Of a DNA stretch of 64,000 bases, positions 38,086 to 52,751 are shown in pieces. The position numbers and the translations under genes are program-made. Within the stretch, counting starts at the first letter, position 1; each line of letters starts with the position of its first letter. This DNA is from Poecilobothrus nobilitatus (Eukaryota; Arthropoda; Insecta; Diptera; Dolichopodidae), in the NCBI GenBank assembly GCA_947095535.1, contig OX352772.1, positions 320,977,527 to 321,041,526 of the forward strand, in the 5' to 3' direction. Below the pieces are notes generated by a model that did no database searches, was not told the origin of the DNA, and saw only the letters and a list, made by a program, of their open reading frames with translations.

Positions 38086-40854
38086 CTGAACTAAATTTTA
38101 TGAAAAATTTTTTGTTTTGACAAATAATTTGTTTTTTTCACTTCTTCACCTACCTATCTACTTTTTTCCTGAATAAATAAATTGTATTTGAATAAATTAA
38201 TTTAAATATTTTTGGATTTATCTTCAATTTATATTCAATACAGACCTTTTAATTATCTAATAATACCTACCTAACTGTTATAGTGATATAATAAAAGGAC
38301 ACAGGTAAAACCTTTAGAATCAATTATATAATAAAGTGTTCGGAGTTCGGACGCTCTATAATCAAATTTTAAATTATATTTAATATTCTGTTCGTTGTAA
38401 ATATTAAACTATTTTTATTGGTCTTATCCTTAACGATATAGGTCTACCAAAATGATTATGTATTACTTTATCTAAAAAAATTATTACATTGAATTATTTT
38501 AGGTTCGGTAGAAATTCTTGTAGTCTATTTCTCATGTATTATATAGGTTTACTCAAGCTCTTATACAACAATATAGCTGAATGAAAACAATTACCCTCAT
38601 AAATGCTTCATACTTTAACACATTCACTAGCAATTTAATTTTATAAAAAATTTTTTAGGATATAGTAAGTCATTTTTTCTAGAGCGTTTCGCTTATCTAT
38701 ATGTAATTGAAGTTTTGGTGCAAACTTACATACTTAACAACTATCTCCCTAGTTAAATATAATAAATTCTAGTTTTTTTTATTTTTATTAATCTTTTTAT
38801 AATAACATAATTTCTCAACGACTTCATAAATAAGTAAATTATAGAAAATTAGAGGTCTCTATGGCTTATTTGTTCACTCCTTTTGATACCGGCTTACGTA
38901 AAAAGGTATACGATCAATTATTTTTCAAACTTGAAAAAAATTTTAATGAAAAGAAATGGTATGGTAACATTCCAACCTCCTTCCAAATATAATGTAGCTA
39001 TATATTATCTCTGTAAATATTAAAATTTGTACATACATTTATTAAAAACATTGTTTTTTTAAAGATTTGTTAACTTTTAAAACTTATCTTAAAGTAGTCA
39101 TATTCAAAATTTATTTAAAAAAAAAAAAATTCTTTGAATTCCTCAAATACATGAATAAATATACCCTTAGTAAATATTAGATCTGTTCCATATGATTTTA
39201 TATTCTGTTTTAACATTTTACTTTGTAAATTTCAATTTCCTAATTGACCTAATTTCGTTAATTCTTTTATACGTATTTACACTTCCAATTTTTTTTTTTT
39301 TTTAACATTTTTTAAACGTACCACTAGTCATCATCTGTTTATATATATATATAATATATATATTACGTATATCATATGATCTCCAGTTACTAACATTTTA
39401 TCAATTATTTTGCAACAATATTTTGGTTATGCAATCTTGGTTACAAAATTTTTTTTTTTTTTTTTTTGCATTCTCTTTTTATTTTACTTTTATATTTTTT
39501 GCTTGTCTCTTTCTTTTTAATTCTCACTTTTTGTTTTTTTTTTTTTGTTGTTTTCTTTTTGCTCTTCTCGGATATTAGACATGCAATTGTTTAACGCTAG
39601 ATAAAATTCAAAAGTGGATGGATGCTATTAAAATGTAGGAAAAAGAAAAACAGATGGAAAAAAAAAATTTATAGTTAAAATGATGCAAATGTGTTTTATT
39701 TTATCCATCACATAACCTTATCCATGATTGTTTGTATATTGCACAGGGTAAAATATAAAGTAAATGGTAAAAAGACAAGAACATATTCACAGATAAAAGG
39801 GAGAAACTTAAAATGCTGTAATTTAAATGTTAAAAATCGTATATTGTAATCTTTGAGTATATACATATACATGTTCGTTTGTTTGTTTTATTCTATATTT
39901 CGTTTTGCTATTTATTTCTAGTTTTTATTAAAAAAAAAAAAAAAAAACAAAATAAAAAAAATAAAAACTTAAAGATTATCAGAGTTGTTTATGCAACATT
40001 ATCCTTTACAATTTTGTGTCAAGAACTAGAAGGATAATCGTTTATGTTGGTTATCTGAATGAGCACAAAAACAAAAAAAAAAAAAATAAAGAAAAATTTG
40101 CTGTTACGAATAGATACAATTGCAAGATAGAAATATGAAAATTTTGAGAAGGTAAAAGTGGAAAAAGTGGAAAGGTAAATAATAAAATGTTGGTCTAAAA
40201 TTTTATTCAAGCTTGATTGCCAAATTTTTTTTTTCGTTTTAATATATTCTATGGTGTGGCTTTAGCCAAGATCTGATATATTTTTCATTGTAGGAGTTTT
40301 TTTTTTTTAGTTTTTCACTCTATTAGAGACTTAAAATTATGTAAGAATAGTAGGAGTATGTAAAATTTCTTCACTTCATTTAAGATTTTTTTTTTTTAAT
40401 AATTTTCCTCTATTCATTTTGTTTTTTATTTTAGAATTTATTATGAAGATAACGAAAAGAATTCAAGAATCATTGATGTATTTTATATCCTATTTTTTTT
40501 ATTTATGTAAGACAGGTACTTTGTATAAACTGTATTTATATATAGTTTATACATACATATACATATACATATCCACACATATATACATATATTATATATA
40601 TGTATAATAAATTACGATACATTGTGAAAATAAAGAAATTGCGTCTTCAGTGTACATATAGACAAAATAAGTAAGCAAATACTTGATCTATTAACAAAAG
40701 GATAATATTGGAAAAAAAATTAAATAATTTTCTTGAAATTAAAATTTTATTTATTATTAAATGTATTAATTAAAAAAAAAAAACCGATTTTTAAAGAATC
40801 AATGTACATATGTACATATTATGTACTTTATAAAATAAATAAACATGAACTTAC

Positions 40855-41042
40855 CTCGACGGTACTATCACGGATGTAAATTTCGCTAACATCACTTGTA
40901 TGCTTGTCTCGAGGACGATAAGTTATTCTGTATCCTAAAAATTCACCAAGTATTGTATTGGCAGGTGGTGGCTTCCATGATATAAATATCGAACTGGATG
41001 ATGTATTATGTGCAGCTGTTGTTGTTGGCTTTCCAGTGGGTG
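40855..41042 (-). CDS. sdk: internal coding exon, first half of an FN3 domain (Sidekick-like)
   Basis: The 188-nt exon supplies two bases of a split codon and 62 whole codons. The product runs APTGKPTTT, then SSSSIFISWKPPP, then GEFLGYRITYRPRD and ends EIYIRDSTVE. The Trp in ISWKPPP is the conserved B-strand tryptophan, and GYRITY is the C-strand motif of FN3 domains. The acceptor is TTTTCTTAAAG above 41042 and the donor is a perfect GTAAGT starting at 40854. The exon ends on a codon boundary (GTC GAG), so the next exon is in phase 0. It is joined to the previous exon across a 13.1-kb intron and to the next across a 25.1-kb intron. Base composition is visibly less AT-rich than the flanks. Confidence 0.9.
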
Positions 41043-41892
41043 CTTTAAGAAAATAAATAAATAAAATTAGAAGAATTTTGAAAATTAAAATAAAGAAAAT
41101 ATAATGATAATTTGTTCAAAAGATAAATATATTTGTTATTTAATTTTCTTTTCTATTTTCATATTTATATCCTATATTTTTTTACGTTAAAAATATTTTT
41201 GGTACTTAATGGTACTTATATGGGTACTTTATATAAGAAAAAGGTAAGTTTTAGTGATAATTTGATTTAAAAATTTTGGGTAGGCACCAATATTTTCTAA
41301 TCATATATTTTTTTGAAATGCAATTTAATTAAATTATTTTATGCCTTAAAAATGAAAACAAGTTTTTTTTAAACAATTTCCAGTGAAGTTCTAAAAATAT
41401 TTAGAAATTTCCTTAAGTTCCTAAAAGTTTTTGCCCAAATAAAGAAAGCGTAACAATTTTTTAAATTATATCCTTTTTAATAACTATTTAATTTTAAAAC
41501 GTTAATTAATTTTCAAACATTTATCTTAATTTTATTTTAAGTTTTATTAACTTTAATTTGCATGAAAACAAAAAAAAAAGCTTTAAATCTAATTTATGAA
41601 ATCCTTCTTTAAATAAACAAAAACGAAAAACAATATATTAGTTATATTACTATAACTTTTAAGACACTATTTTTCAAATTAATACTTGAAGTGATTTTAA
41701 TTACCAACAAAACAAAAAAAGCGAAAATGGTAATAATATTATTTAACAATCAATTAACAAAATAAGAATTAGTAAATTAAAAAGAATTTTAATCGTAGTA
41801 TCAATAACAATATCTTACTATTTAGAAAGAATAAAAATGTTTCCCCTAAAAATATGCAATTTAAATGATGCTTTATTTTGAAAGTTTATCTA

Positions 41893-42192
41893 AAATACGA
41901 ACATCTGGGGCTTCGGTAGCCTAGTGGGTAGGCGTGTGGCGTATTACCCGAAGGAGTGTGGGTTCGATCCCTGCACAGGTCGTAAGTTTTTTTCTTTACA
42001 TACCCCCCTTACGACCAAATATAATGTAAATATATAGTATATAATATAAACAAAATAAATAATATTAGTATATAATTTAATAATAGTATAAAAACCTATA
42101 ATGGCCTTAGTAGCCGATGGTTCAATAATATTGCACTACATTATTGTATGTAATATTAATATAAATAAATAAATAAATAAATACGAACATCT
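41893..42192 (+). mobile_element. tRNA-derived SINE, family A, full-length with 14-bp target duplication
   Basis: The element at 41907..42178 is flanked by AAATACGAACATCT at 41893..41906 and 42179..42192, an exact match. The head reads GGGGCTTCGGTAGCCTAGTG, then GGCGTGTGGCGTATTACCCG, GAAGGAGTGTGGGTTCGATC and CCTGCACAGGTCG, giving A- and B-box motifs at tRNA spacing. The body includes CATACCCCCCTTACGACC, AACAAAATAAATAATATTAG, TAGTAGCCGATGG and TAATATTGCACTACATTATT. The tail is (AAAT)n. The perfect duplication and intact boxes suggest a fairly recent insertion by a LINE partner, which is not in the window. Confidence 0.9.
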
Positions 42193-45100
42193 ATCTTATC
42201 TAAATTTCTTTTCATATGAACATATGTGTATTTGAAAAATATTTACACTCAAAAGTACATTCTATGGGTATAATAAATTTGCCATTATGTTTATGACAGT
42301 GTAAATTTGAAAAGATAGATGTGGAAAAGTATATTTATTCTTGCTCAGGATTGAATTCTTAGACAATTAAACTATGTGTATCTGTCCTTAATGCATGATC
42401 ATTTAAAAGAAAATTAATCTAGGCTTTTAAAATTTGTATCATTTCATTTAAATTAAACTATCATAGATCGTTTTGCTATTGAAATTGAAGAAGTTCAACA
42501 GTTCGAATATCTATCTTTTTTTTTATATGAGCATAACTCAGCAATTAAGTTGAATATCTTAAATTTCAGAAGTATAAAAAAAGTTAAGTTTTCTACTTGC
42601 AATTTCTTCAAAATTTGGTTGGTCAAACACAACAGTTTCGGGTAGTTGTCATACATCTATTAAATTTATAGATATAAGGATATCCAATTAAGTCAGATAT
42701 TTGAAATTTTGTATAAAATATGATTAAATTTTATTTATACAGCATTTTTGGTGAAAGTATCTTAGTGTTGGCCAATAGTCACTTTACACTTTTCCTTGTA
42801 TCTCGGTTAATATAAAAGTTTTGTTGTCTTATCTTTTACGATTAAATTAAGTCTTGAATCTTGTCAGAGTATACGGACAACATCTTTAATATCATAACTT
42901 TGTATATTTTGTATGCTGTTTGGTAATTGTAAAACATATTTTATTTTTACTTTTTTGTTTTTTTATCATAAAACAATCTTCCCTACATTGTTGGGATTAA
43001 TACATTAATGATTTTTTAATTGTAAAAAAATGGAAATGGCATTTTGAACAAATTGAAAATAATTTATATTAGTAAAACGTGTGCGTGTCTTTTACTATTA
43101 CAAAATTACCCTTCTATAAAACATCAATTCGAATTATATATTTCCTTAGAAATCTCCGTTAAATATGCAAAATATTTTAACGAAATCAAAATAAGAAGAG
43201 AAAAAAATTTAAATAATCGTTTTTTTTTCATAAATTATCCATTTTCTATAATCCAATTTTAAACCCTCCGTTAAACATCGGGTATGGTTGATTTTCATTA
43301 TTATCTTCCATTTTTTTTTTTGCTTTATTTTTTTTTTTGTGCTTTTCTGTTTTTTGAAAAGCTAATCACTGGATTTAAAAGAAATGTAATTGTATCTTGC
43401 CAAAAAATTTAAAAATTTAAATTAAATAAATAAAAAACAAAACGAAATACAATATGCTATTATCATTATTGGTAGGGTAGCGTATAATTCCTTTTAAAAA
43501 TAATTTTTTATTTTTTGTTTTCTTTGTTTTTTTTTTCACTATTTGTTTTTCTTTAATAATTAATCATCCAATCACACGCAAAAAGAATAATTTCTGTTTT
43601 TCTTTTTTTTTCTTTTTCTTTCTAATGTTTATGTCATTTTTCTGTCTCTTTCTATCGCCGGTTTTTAATTTTGTTTTTTTTTTTTTTTAATTCAGGGCAG
43701 ATTAATTTCAATTTTCTTTTTTCTTTTTGTTTTATTCGTATTTTTGGTTCATCATGTTGTTGTTTCTCCACCATTATTTTTTTTTTAAAGAATTCAATTC
43801 AAATCTTTTTAGATTTCATTAAAATCTTAATTGCATTCGCTTTAAGACGATGAGCATTGCTTAATCATGGCAATCTTTCTAAGATTTTCTTACAATTCCA
43901 GTTTTGTTTTTTTTTTTTTTTTGGTGTATTTGTTTGTTACACAGTAAAAATTCGGTAAGTATTTATTACACAAAATAGAGAGTCTGTTATTTTTCTCATT
44001 TCTTACTTGAAATTGTGTACCCTATAATCGAAGGAAAAACAAAAAACAAAATATGGAAATGAGGAGGTATTTATAAGATGCGAGAATAAATTTTAAAGAA
44101 AAATTAAATAGAAAATGATGGGAAAATTTCTGAAATGACTCTTTTTTCTATATAACAGTATATAGAATTATATAAGAACTAAATATGTATAAATTCATAG
44201 TTAGTTTGTATTTAAAAAAAAAAAAATCTTTAATTTATATGGTAAGATTTTGAACTTATCCGGTTCGGTTCAATAACAAAACAATTGATTTAAAAGTGTC
44301 TGAAAATTTTAAATAAATTGTAAAAGTTATAAAAAAAAATTTTTTTGGTATGTAAATAAATAAAATTATGATTCAAAACTAAATTTGAATCATAAAAGTA
44401 AAACTAAAGTTATACGACTAAAAGAAAAAATTCTTTTCTACATAACGGTTGAACCGAATTTTGAATTAAGACAAACATATTTTTAGATTTCTTTTATAGC
44501 AACAAACTTAGTTTTACTTATTTGACTTTAAATGTGACTTAGTTCAATGTTCGACCGACGACAGAATGTTTTGTAAGAAAACTAAGAAAAATATTTCTTC
44601 AGTTAGCATCATTGTCATTTGAGGCCCAACTACGACTACGAGAACCAACTATCTCGTCATTATTTAGGCAGAAATCAAAGCCTTATAATAAGAAGGAAAA
44701 TTCTAAGCATTTCGCATTTGTTTCTTAAGTATTATTAATGCAATTTATATGTAAAATTTTCTAAATTCTGATTTTAATTAAATACAATATTTTTTTTTTT
44801 TACTAAAAGACAAAACCGAACCAATTATAAAAAAAATTTAAATTCACCACTGATTCGGTATCAAAGTTTTTTTTATTTCTTAGGTTAAGTTTTTTTGTAT
44901 TTATTTATTTGTTATATAAAAAAAAGGAAAAAATAAAAGAAAAAATAAAATAGAAAAAAAAAAGTAAAATGAAAGCGCAAAGTGCGTACAGCAGTATAAT
45001 ATAATAATGGTCCGATGTAATTACATCGCTAATTAAATACTGTCATTTAGGAAATTGCTCTAATTTATTAGAACGTATTTTTCACCACTATATATTATAA

Positions 45101-46096
45101 TATACAAAAAGAAAAACAGTTAAAGAAAAATAAAATGAAAAACCATAAAAAAAAAAAACAAGAAAGAAAAACAAAAAATAACAAATGGTTTCGCGTTTAA
45201 TATGAAATTAAAATTAAAACAAGAACAAAACAAAACAAAAAAAATATATAATATCACTTTAAAACATTTTACCATATTTTCAGTCATTAAATGTCAGTAC
45301 ACTGAAATAGAACAGTTAGTGTTCAGTTTCACATAATTTAATGGTGTTTATATAGTAAAAATAACTGTTGCTGTTTTTTTGTTTTCATTTTTATGGTATT
45401 TTTATTTTTAGTGATAAGACTACCTTTTTACTGTTATATGCTTACAGTACGGTATATATTTTATTAGAATTACTATAATTGCAGGTAGACGCACAGTATA
45501 AAAAGCATAAAATGAATGTTTTGACATGAAACAATTTTAAAAATTGTTTAGTGATGAAAAATTTGCCACTAGATAACAAAGGGTAATAAATTATATTTTC
45601 TGTGTTTATGTGTATGAAACATATTTTGAACTAGGTTCATAATATAGTTTTGGCTTATGTGGAGAAAATTCAGTTATACATATTACAAAATTAAAATATT
45701 ATGGATTGGATTTTTTTTTCTTTTATACATAGATATATGACTTTTTTATTTCTTATAATTGGAACACACATAAATTCCCAATTTTTGGTTCACAATTTTT
45801 ATTAAAAAAATAAAATTAAAATTTTTACAATATACACACGACAAATGACAATTAAAATAAAAAATAATCAGCTTTATCCACCACAGGACCGATCGCTATT
45901 ACACGAAAATCATAATTCCAAAATTTATAGATTTTTACATAAGCATTTATATCAAAGCAAAATAACTTCTAATAATTTAACAACGTTGTTATCGACCGTA
46001 TACACTATACGGAATTATGTAGGTATTATTTTCATACTAAAAATTTTGGTAAATATGCACTACTCCGGAAAAAAAAATTTTTGATTTGTTTTTTAC
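42193..46096. other. AT-rich intron, one possible old repeat
   Basis: 42500..42900 contains loosely repeated blocks (GAGCATAACTCAGCAATTAA, ATATAAGGATATCCAATTAA, TTGTATCTCGGTTAATATAA) reminiscent of R2 in style. Otherwise nothing was recognised; frames at 43044..43262 and 43671..43853 are low-complexity. Confidence 0.45.
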
Positions 46097-46216
46097 GCAT
46101 AAACAACATACACAACAACAACAACATACAATACAACATACAGCATAAACAACAACAACATACAATACAACATACAGCATAAACAACAACAAAATACAAG
46201 CATAAACAACATACAG
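46097..46216. repeat. ACAAC-rich minisatellite
   Basis: GCATAAACAAC recurs at 46097, 46143, 46177 and 46200 with spacers built of ACAACAACA and TACAATACAACATACA. The two best units (46109..46176) repeat with a period of about 34 bp. A 63-residue Cys/Leu-rich frame on the minus strand is a translation of the repeat. Confidence 0.8.
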
Positions 46217-49200
46217 ACATCACGTTAAAAATTTTTTACAAGCTTCTACCCACCGGAGTAGTCCATATTTGCAAAAAACTCAGGCACAAATTTTTGGTGT
46301 GAAAACAATACCTATACCTTACATACATTAATGTATGCGGTTTGGTAATTATATAAAAAAGGTCTTTCTTAACTTCAATTATTGAATTAAAAATATCATA
46401 ATATTTTTAAAATTTTATTTGAAAACAAATTAAAGTAACATTTTTGGGCACTCTCATTTTTAAACTGATTCAGAAAATATTTAATGGCCAATAAATTAAT
46501 GGCAAACATTTAATATACTTGTATATAGAATTTGTTTGCAAATACTTCTGCTATATAGAATTTGTTGAATAAAGTTTGAGGAAATAAATTTTCCTCTAGA
46601 TATCACATTTTCCAAAAACTTCATCAGATTAAATAATTTAAAAGTCCGTGCATAAATATAACATTAAAGTTAAAAATTATCTAACTAAACTATAAAAGGC
46701 ACACAGGCACAAGAGGCACTAAAAAACTTTTTGTAAATTATTTTAGTTACCTGCTAAGAAATTGTTTAAATTAAAATGAAAAAAATGAATTTCTTGGCCA
46801 TTAGCCTACATTTTCTAAACGAAATATAAAAATTCAAATTTCAAAAAATCTTTTGGATTTCTTTTGAAAAAAGTTTCGTTATAGTTTAAAAACAATTTTA
46901 CAATTTTAAATATTTCTATTTTTTTTTTTTTTTTAATTTCCATCCCAACAATGATCACAAAAGATAAAGTTTTGTTCAGATCTTGATACTAGAAGTTTGA
47001 ACATTTTTTTGATTTTTAGATGAAGTTAATTGTAAGTAACGAAAAAATTTTTCTTCAAAACGTTAAATTTATCAGTATACCTACTTATATTATAGCGAAC
47101 CATTTATCGTACCGTATGAAAAAAGCCATAATTTTTTTGACACTCTGTACTAAATGTAATATGTAAATATTGATAATGTTTAAATTTTTCTTTTGTTTAT
47201 AACTATTTAATTTATAATTTATTTATTTCTTTATATAAAACAAAACATTTTGTCCACTTAAAATTTAACTTTAATCAATTATGAATCATATGGCCATACA
47301 GCTTTTGCTGAGGCCTTGAATATTTTAATAAAAAGAAAAAAAAAAAAAATTATTAATACTAAAAAAAAACTTTTGTAAAGTTTAAAAAATTAAAGATCTG
47401 TTTAACAATAAGAAAATATTAAGAATTTTATTGTTAAGTTCTTTCGTTCTTTAATTAATTATTTTCGGACAAATATGATTGTATAGAGTGAAACGAGAAA
47501 GGTCCCTAACATATTTTTGTGGCATAGATAGACAAAACAAGAAAAACATTAAAAATGGAAAAGGAAAACTGTAGAAGGAAACTGTAAAATAAAAAATCCG
47601 AGCTAATACAATCTAAAAAGCTTCTGAGAAACTATAATCGGAAAAAAATATAAAAAGCATCCAATCATTAAAATAAACTGGAAATTCTGCAATATTCTAG
47701 TCTCACTGCCGTCTAAATATGTATACTTAAAGTAATATATAATAGAGAATAACGATACATTCAGATTCCGTCAAAAGAATCTCCAGGATTCATATTCAAA
47801 AACTGCAGAATTTTAATCCAAACAAAATATTTACCCCTTAGAAGTATATTTTCTTTACTGAAGATTGACTGCCAGCAATATACCTTTTACAAATCTTTAG
47901 TTTTTTAGAGACAATAGGGATGACAGAAGTATTATAAGTTGTAGAGAGAAAATTCACAACACGTATAGTAATAGGAGGAGATCTACACAATAGATCTACA
48001 TCAAAAGGTTGCAGTGTTACTTATATCCCTTAAATAATAATCTAATCTAATTTGCGTTAATAATTTTCTATGAAATAATTCGGTAAAATAAAATTATTAA
48101 TTATCACGGATAAGACAAAAGTTTTCATAAATGGCGATAATTATAACTCTACAATAATACATACTATTACAATGAAAATTCTTTTTTATCTTTCCATTTA
48201 TTTAATAATAATATAATCTGATATTTTCTTTAATGTTTAACGAATCTGCATGTAAATGACTTTTATCTGTTATATGTTTTGATTATCCTTTTCCTTATAC
48301 AAAAGCAAAATCGCCTTTATTTTCAAATAATTATTCTAATTTGTTTAAATTCTGATATCCTAAAATTTAATATCCCTTAAAAAAAAAAAAAAAAAACAAA
48401 TAAAAAAAGAAAGAAATTAAAAAAAAAAAAAATAGTAAAATACAATAGAAAATTTTATAATTTCCCACGTTCCCCATCAACAAAATAAAAATAAAAAATT
48501 ACTGTTAATATTAGTTAAAGGTAACAATTCATTAATTAAATGACAATTATATGGCCCAAAAAAAAAAAAAAAAACCCAAAACAAAGAAAACAGAAATTGT
48601 TAATTATACGTTATAGAGCAGATTTCAATTGTCCTTAAGAGCAATTAAAATAAAAAAAGAACAATACAATACAATCAAACAAAAAAAAAGTAACAATAAT
48701 AAAAACAAAAACAAAAAAAGAAAAAGAAAAAAATTTAAATACAATAAAGAAAATGAAAAGGGAGAAAAAAAATAAAACAATATAAAATTAAAAAATATAA
48801 CAATATTGTAATAGTATTTTTACCTTTTTTTTTTAATTTTCTTTTTTTCTGTTTTTCGTTTTTTTTTTTTTTAAATAATATCCTTGAGATTGTAATTAAG
48901 AGTATATTGTTGGTCGTTTATTATTAAACGGAACTTTACTTTAATATATATATATATATATATATTTATTATCTTTACATACATGTAAATATCATTAAAA
49001 GTAAAAACAAAATATTTTTCTTATTTTAAAGGTCTAATTTTTATTTTTTCGAAAATATACACTTCACTCTCAAAGGACATTCCAATTGATGAAAATTTAA
49101 ATTTGTAACCATATTGTAAAAAAAAAAAAACATTAAAATTAAAGTTTTATTTTTTTGGTTTTTTTTTTTGAAATGATAGAAAAGAAGTATTAGAGGGTGG

Positions 49201-49454
49201 ACAACTTTTTAATGGTACGTATAACAGAAATTTTCATTAAAAATGTTTTTATAACAAAATTGTAACTGAGGTTAGATTGAAAAAAAAAGGGAAACAATAC
49301 CTAAGGTAAGAGGCGAAGTAAGAAGTAAAATAAAAAAGGTACAGCAAAAAAAAAGAATTAGAATACTTTTATTTCGGGTATAAAAACAAGAAGAAAGAAA
49401 ACCAAGTTTTTGTTTTTTTTTTAATTCTTTTTTCTAAAATTTTCTTTTTTTCTG

Positions 49455-49485
<31 letters not shown>

Positions 49486-51848
49486 TTCAAAGGTGTTACC
49501 TGGTAACCTGAATAAATTTCTATGTATTTACAGTTAGATTGAAATTTTACATAAGAGGTTAATTAGAAAGGGTTATATTTAATATAAAATGGAAAAATAA
49601 ACAAAACAAATTAAATAAAATACAAAAAAAAAAAAAACAAAACTGAAACAAAAATAAAAATAAAAAAATCAATTAAATATCGATAAAAACAAAGTGTTTT
49701 AGTATTCTCTAAAGTCCAACATAACTTTTTATTTAATTCCTACGGCTGGATATTTTTTTGCTTTCCTTTTTTTTTTTTTTTGTTTGTAAAAATTCTGGAG
49801 AAAAATCAAATTTTAATTATCTTAAATTTTTTATTATTTAAGTTTTATATATATTTTTTTTTTTTGATTTTATATTCAAAGAAAATTATATTGAAATAAA
49901 TAACATATTTAAATTTTAAACTCATTTAATTTTGGATATGAAGGCCTAGATAAGTGGGTAAAAGAGTATAAAATATGCTATAAACACCAAATGTGTATGT
50001 GTTTGAATGCCATAAGAATAATTTTATCTTATGACATTTACAGGAAGATCAGGAAAAAAAGGCTGTTACAGTTACACCTGAAAAGGTATTTTAAATACTT
50101 ATATAATATTATTTTAAGAAATAATTATTTTAAAAATATCTCCGATTATTTAATTGTCATTAATATTTCTTCGAATTAGAACTTTAAAAAGAAAAAGAAT
50201 TTTCAAAGTTTAATTAAAAAAAAATTTCTTTAATAGTTTTTTAATTATCAATAATTTTTTACTGAGAATATGTAATTATTGTTATAAATTAAGTTATTAA
50301 TATTAGTTATATATTAATGTAATTGAAATTTGAAACTGTATACCATTATAATGGTTAATTATTATATTTTATTCAGTACTTTATAAAATTAAGTCATCAA
50401 AGTTTTTCTAAGAATTTTATTTTGTATTAATAAAAAAAAAAAATGAATATTCAGGTTTTTTGGAATTCTATTAATATTTTTGTTTTCTTAAATGAGGTGG
50501 AAAACTTTCATATACACCAAGAATTTCTCCTTGATAGTATCAGATTCTTACTGACTAAACCCAGCTTCTTCTTTAAGCAATATAATCGGATGGAACCTCT
50601 ACTGCTATCGCAATATATTGGTTTGGGAATAGAGAATAGGGAAGGATAGGACAAGGATGCAGAAACATTGAATTGAACACTTATTATTATTAATATTTTG
50701 CTAACAGTGACTATAGCCATCAACAGTTACAACATGCAGTAGTATATATAACACTGTTCTGCATGAAGTAATTAATTGAAAATAACCCCATTGCCATTGT
50801 AGCAACTATTATTATTGGTATTGGTATTAGTTATTAATATTATTATTTTTTACTGCAGAGGCCATCAGTGAATTATAACGTGCGCTAGTATATAACACCT
50901 TCTACATGATATAACGAAAGATATTTCTACTGTTATTATATTATTGTCATTATTATATGATTATTGATATTGTTATTATTATTATTACATTATCGGCCAC
51001 TTAGCCATTTTGCCATGAGTCAGATATAAACAATTAAATTAATTAACTGAAAAGAATAATTAAAATAATTGAAAGCTTATTTCATTCACTTTTAGTTTGG
51101 TAAAAATTATTATTATTTATTTTTGAAAAATATAATTTATGTCTTTTAGGTAAAATGAGAAAAAGTGTAGAGTTGACTATTTTAGTTCGTGGATACCTGT
51201 ACGAACATAATAAATGTATATTGTATTCATAAAATTTCAAATCATCTTTTGGAAAATTTAAGACATTTAATTTAACTTAATTGAGAAGCTATCGATATAT
51301 TTATATAAATGTCGCAGTTATGTGACAGTTACCTGACTCCATTGCGTCAAACTGATCAAATTTTACTGAAGTGGTTGTGATAAAACTTGATCACCTCTTC
51401 TAAAATTTCCGATACGTATCTTTATTATGTACCAAGATATGAGCGTATAAATTTCGAAGTTGCTTTAGATTCACTTTAGATTAAATGATAAGATTTTAAC
51501 TTTAGATTAAATGGTAAGAAAAACAGAATCATAGCTTCATTCTTTTTTGTGTTATGGTAAACGTATACTGATGTACTTAGGTCAATCGACTCAGAATTGA
51601 ATCCAAAGCAAAAATATCTCGTCTCCATTATAGGATCTCATAAACGTTATGGCAAATTTATTATATAATTGTACTATATTCCTAAGGGGTATAATAATTT
51701 CAGTTAAATTAAGTTAACTTAATTTATTGAATTTAATCTTTAAAAACTGCAGATAAATTATTTATTTATAATATTCTCTTTAATTTATAACATTAGCTAA
51801 TTATTAGTAATTAGAAAGAAATTGTAGATGCATACTTAGGATAAATAT
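46217..51848. other. AT-rich intron, nothing recognised apart from microsatellites
   Basis: Long A- and T-runs between 48.3 and 50.0 kb. No conserved frame on either strand. Confidence 0.6.
48943..48966. repeat. (TA)n microsatellite
   Basis: About eleven TA units in AT-rich intron. Confidence 0.85.
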
Positions 51849-51912
51849 ATCTAGGTACCTAATTAATTGTAATAAATTACAAATTATATCTAAGTACCTA
51901 ATTAATTGTAAT
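51849..51912 (+). repeat. 39-bp tandem duplication
   Basis: ATCTAGGTACCTAATTAATT at 51849 recurs as ATCTAAGTACCTAATTAATT at 51888. It is followed by a short triplet of AAAAGTTAGT-like units up to about 51950. Confidence 0.75.
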
Positions 51913-52721
51913 TAGTTAATCCAAAAGTTAGTCCAAAAGTTAGTTCACAAGTTACATGGAGAAAGTTCTAACCTACTAGAATGCCTGCCGATCATACAGT
52001 TTTCTATTAAAACTCCTATAACATTATCGATATTTCGGAAGATTTTAGTTGTTCGTTTATGATTTAATATAGGTCAGATCTGTTTGGCCACAACACAAAT
52101 AGTACCTACGGTTTCTAAGTCTGTACACTTGTTATTGGGACTAAATATTTAAAGATTATAATAAGAATTCGGACATTCTCCTTTCCTTACTCCTTGCAAG
52201 TTTATCAAGTTCTACAGTGTCTAAAAAGCCACTATGTCCTGGTGGTTAGACAAGAAGAATAATATTTATAACATTAAAGAACAAAAAGATATTTTTTATT
52301 CAAAAATTAATATACCTATAATGTATTATGAAATTGATAGTAATTATATTGACTCCTAAATAGAATAACCTATAAATAGAGATATTAAAACTAATAATTG
52401 ACTAATTAAAATTTTAAATGGTTGTTCAGCCATTAATTCATTTTAATTCTTTAATAAATTTAATTAATAATTTCATTAACTAAATATTTTTGTTTAATAA
52501 GCCAATGATCTTACTGTTAAGTGTGAGTAACCTGGGTGACTTAATACTCTTATAACTTCTATATAATTTTAAATCGTATTAATAATCGCTTATTAAAATC
52601 ACTCATTTATTTTCAGATAACAAAATTTTAAAAACTTTTATTTTCAAAATGAACATATTTTAAATTGCACTTAAATTGTATTTTTGTCATAAATAAAATA
52701 TATAACGTATAGAGTATATAT

Positions 52722-52751
52722 CTATATATATATATATTATATATATATATT
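52722..52751. repeat. (TA)n microsatellite, interrupted
   Basis: Two TA runs are separated by one TT step. Confidence 0.8.

Larger units (their letters stand above)
15763..40854 (-). other. sdk: 25.1-kb sdk intron
   Basis: It is bounded by GTAAGT at 40854 and TTTTTAG ending at 15763, and joins ...DSTVE to SHEIQ without losing a base. It holds SINEs, a palindrome, a modular foldback element and a piggyBac remnant, listed separately. The rest is AT-rich low-complexity DNA. No nested gene was recognised on either strand. Confidence 0.85.

Noticed and set aside
41907..41985. Possible functional tRNA gene
   Set aside because: A and B boxes are present, but it is the head of a repeated element with body, tail and target duplication. 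The arms do not pair as a full cloverleaf on inspection.
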